Source of the DNA: Bacteroidota bacterium
GTDB taxonomy: Bacteria; Bacteroidota; Bacteroidia; Bacteroidales; B39-G9
Assembly: GCA_003648455.1 (NCBI GenBank)
Contig: QMPG01000082.1
Span: 1 to 10,477 of the forward strand
DNA length: 10,477 nt
Direction: 5' to 3'
The notes below the pieces were generated by a model. The model was given only the letters and a program-made list of their open reading frames with translations. It was not told the DNA's origin and made no database searches. Below, one piece after another: positions 8,215 through 10,477 of this stretch (positions within the stretch are counted from its first letter, which is position 1; each line of letters starts with the position of its first letter). Both the position numbers and the translations under genes were made by a program.

Positions 8215-9411
8215 TTATCTCAGTATTATTTTTTTTACAATAATCCTTTTATCCGTCACTATTCTAATCATATATACACCTGTTGGTTGCTCACTTATAT
8301 CAACTGTAAATCGTTCTGTGCTGGTTGATAATTGTTTAATAATCTGTCCACTGATATTTGTAATCTCAATAGTTCTAATTTCTTTTCCTTGAACATAAAT
8401 AATTCCATTCGTTGGATTTGGATAAACTTTAATATTATTAACCCTAATATTTTCATCAATTTCCGTTGTATTACAATCGTTCATTAAGCATTTTATGGAT
8501 TTATTATTAACTGAACTTTGGTTAATAAAATTAAATAAATCTCTATAAATGTCAGGAAATCTATAATAATCAAAAGCGTGAAACACAATTCCCATTATCT
8601 CATCATTATCAATTTGATTTATATTCATCATAACAGTATCTAATTTTGCTGTTGCATATTGATAATTGGTGGCCTCGTCTAAAAAATTACCATATTCATC
8701 TTTAAAAGCAGATACAACTTGATAATGCGACAAGAAATATAGTGGTTCAACTGGTATAGGAACAGTATCTGGTATAGAAATCAAATCGCTTAGGTTTTTA
8801 CCTCCTTCGGTCAGATATATTATACCGTCTGGTTTGTCGATTTGAGTATCAGTAATGCATCCTGTTACTACACTATCATTAATTTCAGTCGCCAATTGTT
8901 GTAAATAATTGAAACTAAGTTGCATATTCCCACGATATAATCCTGAATTTTGAAATTTATCTAACCAAAGATAATCGTCAGGATATGATGTTCCTTGAAA
9001 ACGATTTGTGTATCCTCCCCAATCAATGTGATTTACACCGTGGTGATGCATTGCAAATTCGTGTCCGTTATCAATCCAATTATTAAAAAGGTTGACTTTA
9101 TTTGTATCTCGAAGAATATATTCCGCCATTTGTGATTGAATTGCAAGTGTTAATTTAATATTAAACGTGTCAGCAGTTTCAATCATATGAATAGTTGAAA
9201 GCCAAGTTACTTGTTGAAAATACAAATTGTTTGTTCTCAAAGAGTCTGGCGGATATCCAAGTTCATTAAATAATATTTCATTCATCATTGGATGCGAGGT
9301 ATCCCTTCCTGCTTCAAAATGAACCATTATAAATACTTTGTCATTCTGTCCAAAAGTTGCAGTAGATATACATAAAAACAGAAATGTGAGAAAAAAAACT
9401 ATTTGTTTCAT
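8215..9411 (-). CDS. Secreted protein with T9SS type A sorting domain, possibly polysaccharide-deacetylase-like
   Basis: This 398-residue protein is predicted to cross the inner membrane by a signal peptide (residues 1-21, cut before Gln22) and to be exported to the cell surface by the Bacteroidota type IX system. The sorting domain is at about 325-398: VYPNPTNG (329-336), later PTGVYMIRI and a basic KKIIL tail. The middle region (about 25-300) has features reminiscent of NodB-like polysaccharide deacetylases: HFEAGRD near 31-37, and GHEFAMHHHG (116-125) followed by His128, a histidine-rich metal-site-like motif. The enzymatic call is tentative; the secretion call is firm. The ATG at 9411 begins a textbook signal peptide. 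The gene stands alone, 88 nt from element B upstream and 16 nt from element A downstream, like a single-gene cassette. It has no evident link to the defence operon. Confidence 0.85.
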   Translation of the reverse strand: MKQIVFFLTFLFLCISTATFGQNDKVFIMVHFEAGRDTSHPMMNEILFNELGYPPDSLRTNNLYFQQVTWLSTIHMIETADTFNIKLTLAIQSQMAEYILRDTNKVNLFNNWIDNGHEFAMHHHGVNHIDWGGYTNRFQGTSYPDDYLWLDKFQNSGLYRGNMQLSFNYLQQLATEINDSVVTGCITDTQIDKPDGIIYLTEGGKNLSDLISIPDTVPIPVEPLYFLSHYQVVSAFKDEYGNFLDEATNYQYATAKLDTVMMNINQIDNDEIMGIVFHAFDYYRFPDIYRDLFNFINQSSVNNKSIKCLMNDCNTTEIDENIRVNNIKVYPNPTNGIIYVQGKEIRTIEITNISGQIIKQLSTSTERFTVDISEQPTGVYMIRIVTDKRIIVKKIILR

Positions 9412-9499
9412 TATTTTATTTTTAACTATTTATATTTCATTAGACTATATTTCTATAAAAAAGTTTAATCATTCTCGCTTGTTATTTTTTATATTGGGT
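9412..9499. other. Leader of the secreted-protein gene
   Basis: These 88 AT-rich bases separate element B from the start of the secreted-protein gene. I see no recognisable Bacteroidota promoter box and no strong ribosome binding site; the start is preceded by an A/T-rich run, as is common in this phylum. Confidence 0.4.
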
Positions 9500-9502
9500 A
9501 AC
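9493..9502. repeat. Cassette tip, inverted partner of 8196-8205
   Basis: ATTGGGTAAC forms the outer left end of element B and is the exact reverse complement of the outer right end of element A. The two enclose the secreted-protein gene. Confidence 0.7.
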
Positions 9503-9622
9503 GGTTTGAATATGGGGCGTTTGGCATTTTAACACTCCAATTTTTCAAATTACTACTATGTTTATTTATTGCTATAATCTTCATTTTTAGCACTATCTGC
9601 CAAATGCACTATATTTTTTGTT
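9500..9622. repeat. Element B: attC-like 123-bp imperfect palindrome
   Basis: It is bounded by AAC (9500-9502) and GTT (9620-9622), exactly the length of element A. The stem arms ATATGGGGCGTTTGGCA (9510-9526) and the inverted copy at 9598-9614 match at 14 of 17 positions, and two of the three mismatches would be G-T wobble pairs on one strand. The arms do not resemble those of element A, but the 71-nt centre does: AATTTTT (9539-9545) and TTACTACT (9550-9557) are at identical offsets. It lies between the stop of the thioredoxin-like gene and the start of the secreted-protein gene. Confidence 0.75.
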
Positions 9623-9628
9623 GGCAAC
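9620..9628. repeat. Cassette tip, inverted partner of 10271-10279
   Basis: GTTGGCAAC is the exact reverse complement of GTTGCCAAC at 10271-10279. The pair encloses the thioredoxin-like gene and joins the outer right end of element B to the outer left end of element C. Confidence 0.65.
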
Positions 9629-9668
9629 TGGGCTTTAATTAAATTAGAATAAAATGTCATGCTTTTTT

Positions 9669-10217
9669 TTAGTCATTCTTTGTCATTTGTTTTAATACTT
9701 CTTCAATTTTATCTTCGTCCCCAACTTGATATCCTTGTTTTTGAAATATTATTTCATTATCCTTATTCTTAATTATTGTCTGAGGAATTATTAAATGAAA
9801 ATTGCCTATTGAAGAAAATTGTTTCGAATCAATGTTCTTTAACTTTGAAAGATATTCTGCTAAATCCGAATTCATGTCGATAAATAATTCAAATGGATAA
9901 GCCTTCTTTTCTGACATTTTTGCTAATTGTTTGTAATATCTATTTTTTGTTTTTTTACAGAATACAATAAAATTTACATTATATAACTGTTCCCATTCGG
10001 CTTTTTTGGATGCAATAGTATTTAGTTCTTTGATGCAAACACCACAACCGATTCCGTAAACAATGAAAATTGTTGGTAAATCCAGTTCTGATTGACTTAC
10101 TATTGTTGTATCATTATATGGGTTAATTAATAATACATCATTCACATCTTTCATGATTTGTGAAAATAACGAAATATTTAATAAAATAAATGTCACTAAT
10201 AAAATGTGTTTTTTCAT
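9669..10217 (-). CDS. Secreted thioredoxin-like protein with CGVC active site
   Basis: This 182-residue protein is probably a thiol-disulfide reductase or related redox protein working outside the cytoplasm. A signal peptide covers residues 1-19 with a cut before Gln20, a common Bacteroidota pattern. The thioredoxin-fold landmarks are the strand TIFIVYG (49-55), the active site Cys58-Gly-Val-Cys61, and a cis-proline-like IPQT (144-147) before the strand IIKNKDNEIIF, matching the PxT-fiid-G layout of TlpA/ResA-type proteins. The usual Trp before the first Cys is replaced by Gly, and the CxxC pair is GV rather than the PP or GP common in this group. The partner protein is unknown. It is a lone gene, 59 nt from element C and 46 nt from element B. 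The ATG at 10217 begins the signal peptide and is preceded by AAAGAT. Confidence 0.83.
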   Translation of the reverse strand: MKKHILLVTFILLNISLFSQIMKDVNDVLLINPYNDTTIVSQSELDLPTIFIVYGIGCGVCIKELNTIASKKAEWEQLYNVNFIVFCKKTKNRYYKQLAKMSEKKAYPFELFIDMNSDLAEYLSKLKNIDSKQFSSIGNFHLIIPQTIIKNKDNEIIFQKQGYQVGDEDKIEEVLKQMTKND

Positions 10218-10270
10218 ATCTTTATATGCTTAAATTAATGTTGATTTGATTAATCATGTTTTTTTGCCTT

Positions 10271-10279
10271 GTTGCCAAC
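10271..10279. repeat. Cassette tip, inverted partner of 9620-9628
   Basis: GTTGCCAAC forms the outer left end of element C and pairs exactly with GTTGGCAAC at the outer right end of element B across the thioredoxin-like gene. Confidence 0.65.
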
Positions 10280-10400
10280 GTTTGCAGCTATAAACCGTAG
10301 CCGCTACTTTCTTCAATTTTTGTTTTATTGATTACACTTCAAATTTACATTAATTTCCCAAACCGGAGCATTTAACCGGCTATGGTTTATTGGTGCTGTT
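10277..10400. repeat. Element C: attC-like 124-bp imperfect palindrome
   Basis: It is bounded by AAC (10277-10279) and GTT (10398-10400). The stem arms ATAAACCGTAGCCG (10290-10303) and the inverted copy at 10377-10390 match at 13 of 14 positions. A GCA on each side, between arm and border, extends the pairing. The centre has diverged more than in A and B, but AATTTTT (10315-10321) lies 11 nt after the arm (12 in A and B) and ATTACAC follows at 10331-10337. It lies 33 nt beyond a possible gene end at 10434. Confidence 0.7.
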
Positions 10401-10433
10401 GTGCCAAGTGGTTCTTTTAAATATTACCCAAGA

Positions 10434-10477
10434 TTAGTGATAAGGGTTGTCTCTTAAGCGTTCAACCCACGTTTTGC
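10434..10477 (-). CDS. Possible 3' end of a gene entering from the right edge
   Basis: Reading on the minus strand from the window edge, the frame KTWVERLRDNPYH ends in TAA at 10434-10436. The composition is protein-like, and the stop lies 33 nt before element C, comparable to the 16 and 46 nt seen for the two neighbouring genes. Only 13 residues are visible, so the product cannot be named and the frame could be open by chance. Confidence 0.3.
   Translation of the reverse strand, partial: KTWVERLRDNPYH

Overview
The window looks like an accessory region of a Bacteroidota chromosome, probably an environmental flavobacterium-like lineage. The evidence is strong AT richness, almost exclusive use of TAA/TGA stops, weak Shine-Dalgarno signals, signal peptides cut before Gln, and a secreted protein ending in a type IX secretion (T9SS) sorting domain. 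All convincing genes lie on the minus strand, so transcription runs from the right edge to the left edge.

Positions 1-7901 form one tight defence operon, read leftward: an RloC-like ATPase/anticodon nuclease (7901-5496), then hsdM, hsdS and hsdR (hsdR runs off the left edge). Junctions are 10 nt (or 4 nt with an alternative TTG start), a 4-nt ATGA overlap, and 2 nt. Together they encode a complete type I restriction-modification system plus an ATP-driven tRNA-cleaving back-up. The arrangement recalls the known PrrC/EcoprrI and RloC/hsd linkages.

Positions 7902-8214 hold no convincing gene. They contain a MITE-like hairpin flanked by near-direct repeats (7917-8004) and a larger palindromic element, A (8076-8198).

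Positions 8215-10477 contain single genes separated by more elements of the same kind. They are a secreted, possibly polysaccharide-deacetylase-like T9SS cargo (8215-9411), element B (9500-9622), a secreted thioredoxin-like protein (9669-10217), element C (10277-10400), and what may be the last 14 codons of another gene (10434-10477).

Elements A, B and C are 123, 123 and 124 bp from a left AAC to a right GTT. Each is an imperfect palindrome. Their stem sequences differ, but their pairing and their centre (AATTTTT plus ATTAC/TTACTAC) are conserved. Bases outside AAC/GTT pair across each gene rather than across each element. In integrons this is the mark left by exchange of gene cassettes at attC sites. 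The core does not match the integron consensus GTTRRRY and no integrase is visible, so this is either an atypical attC array or a different cassette-shuffling system of Bacteroidota. If correct, the RloC-hsdMSR operon is itself a very large cassette in that array.
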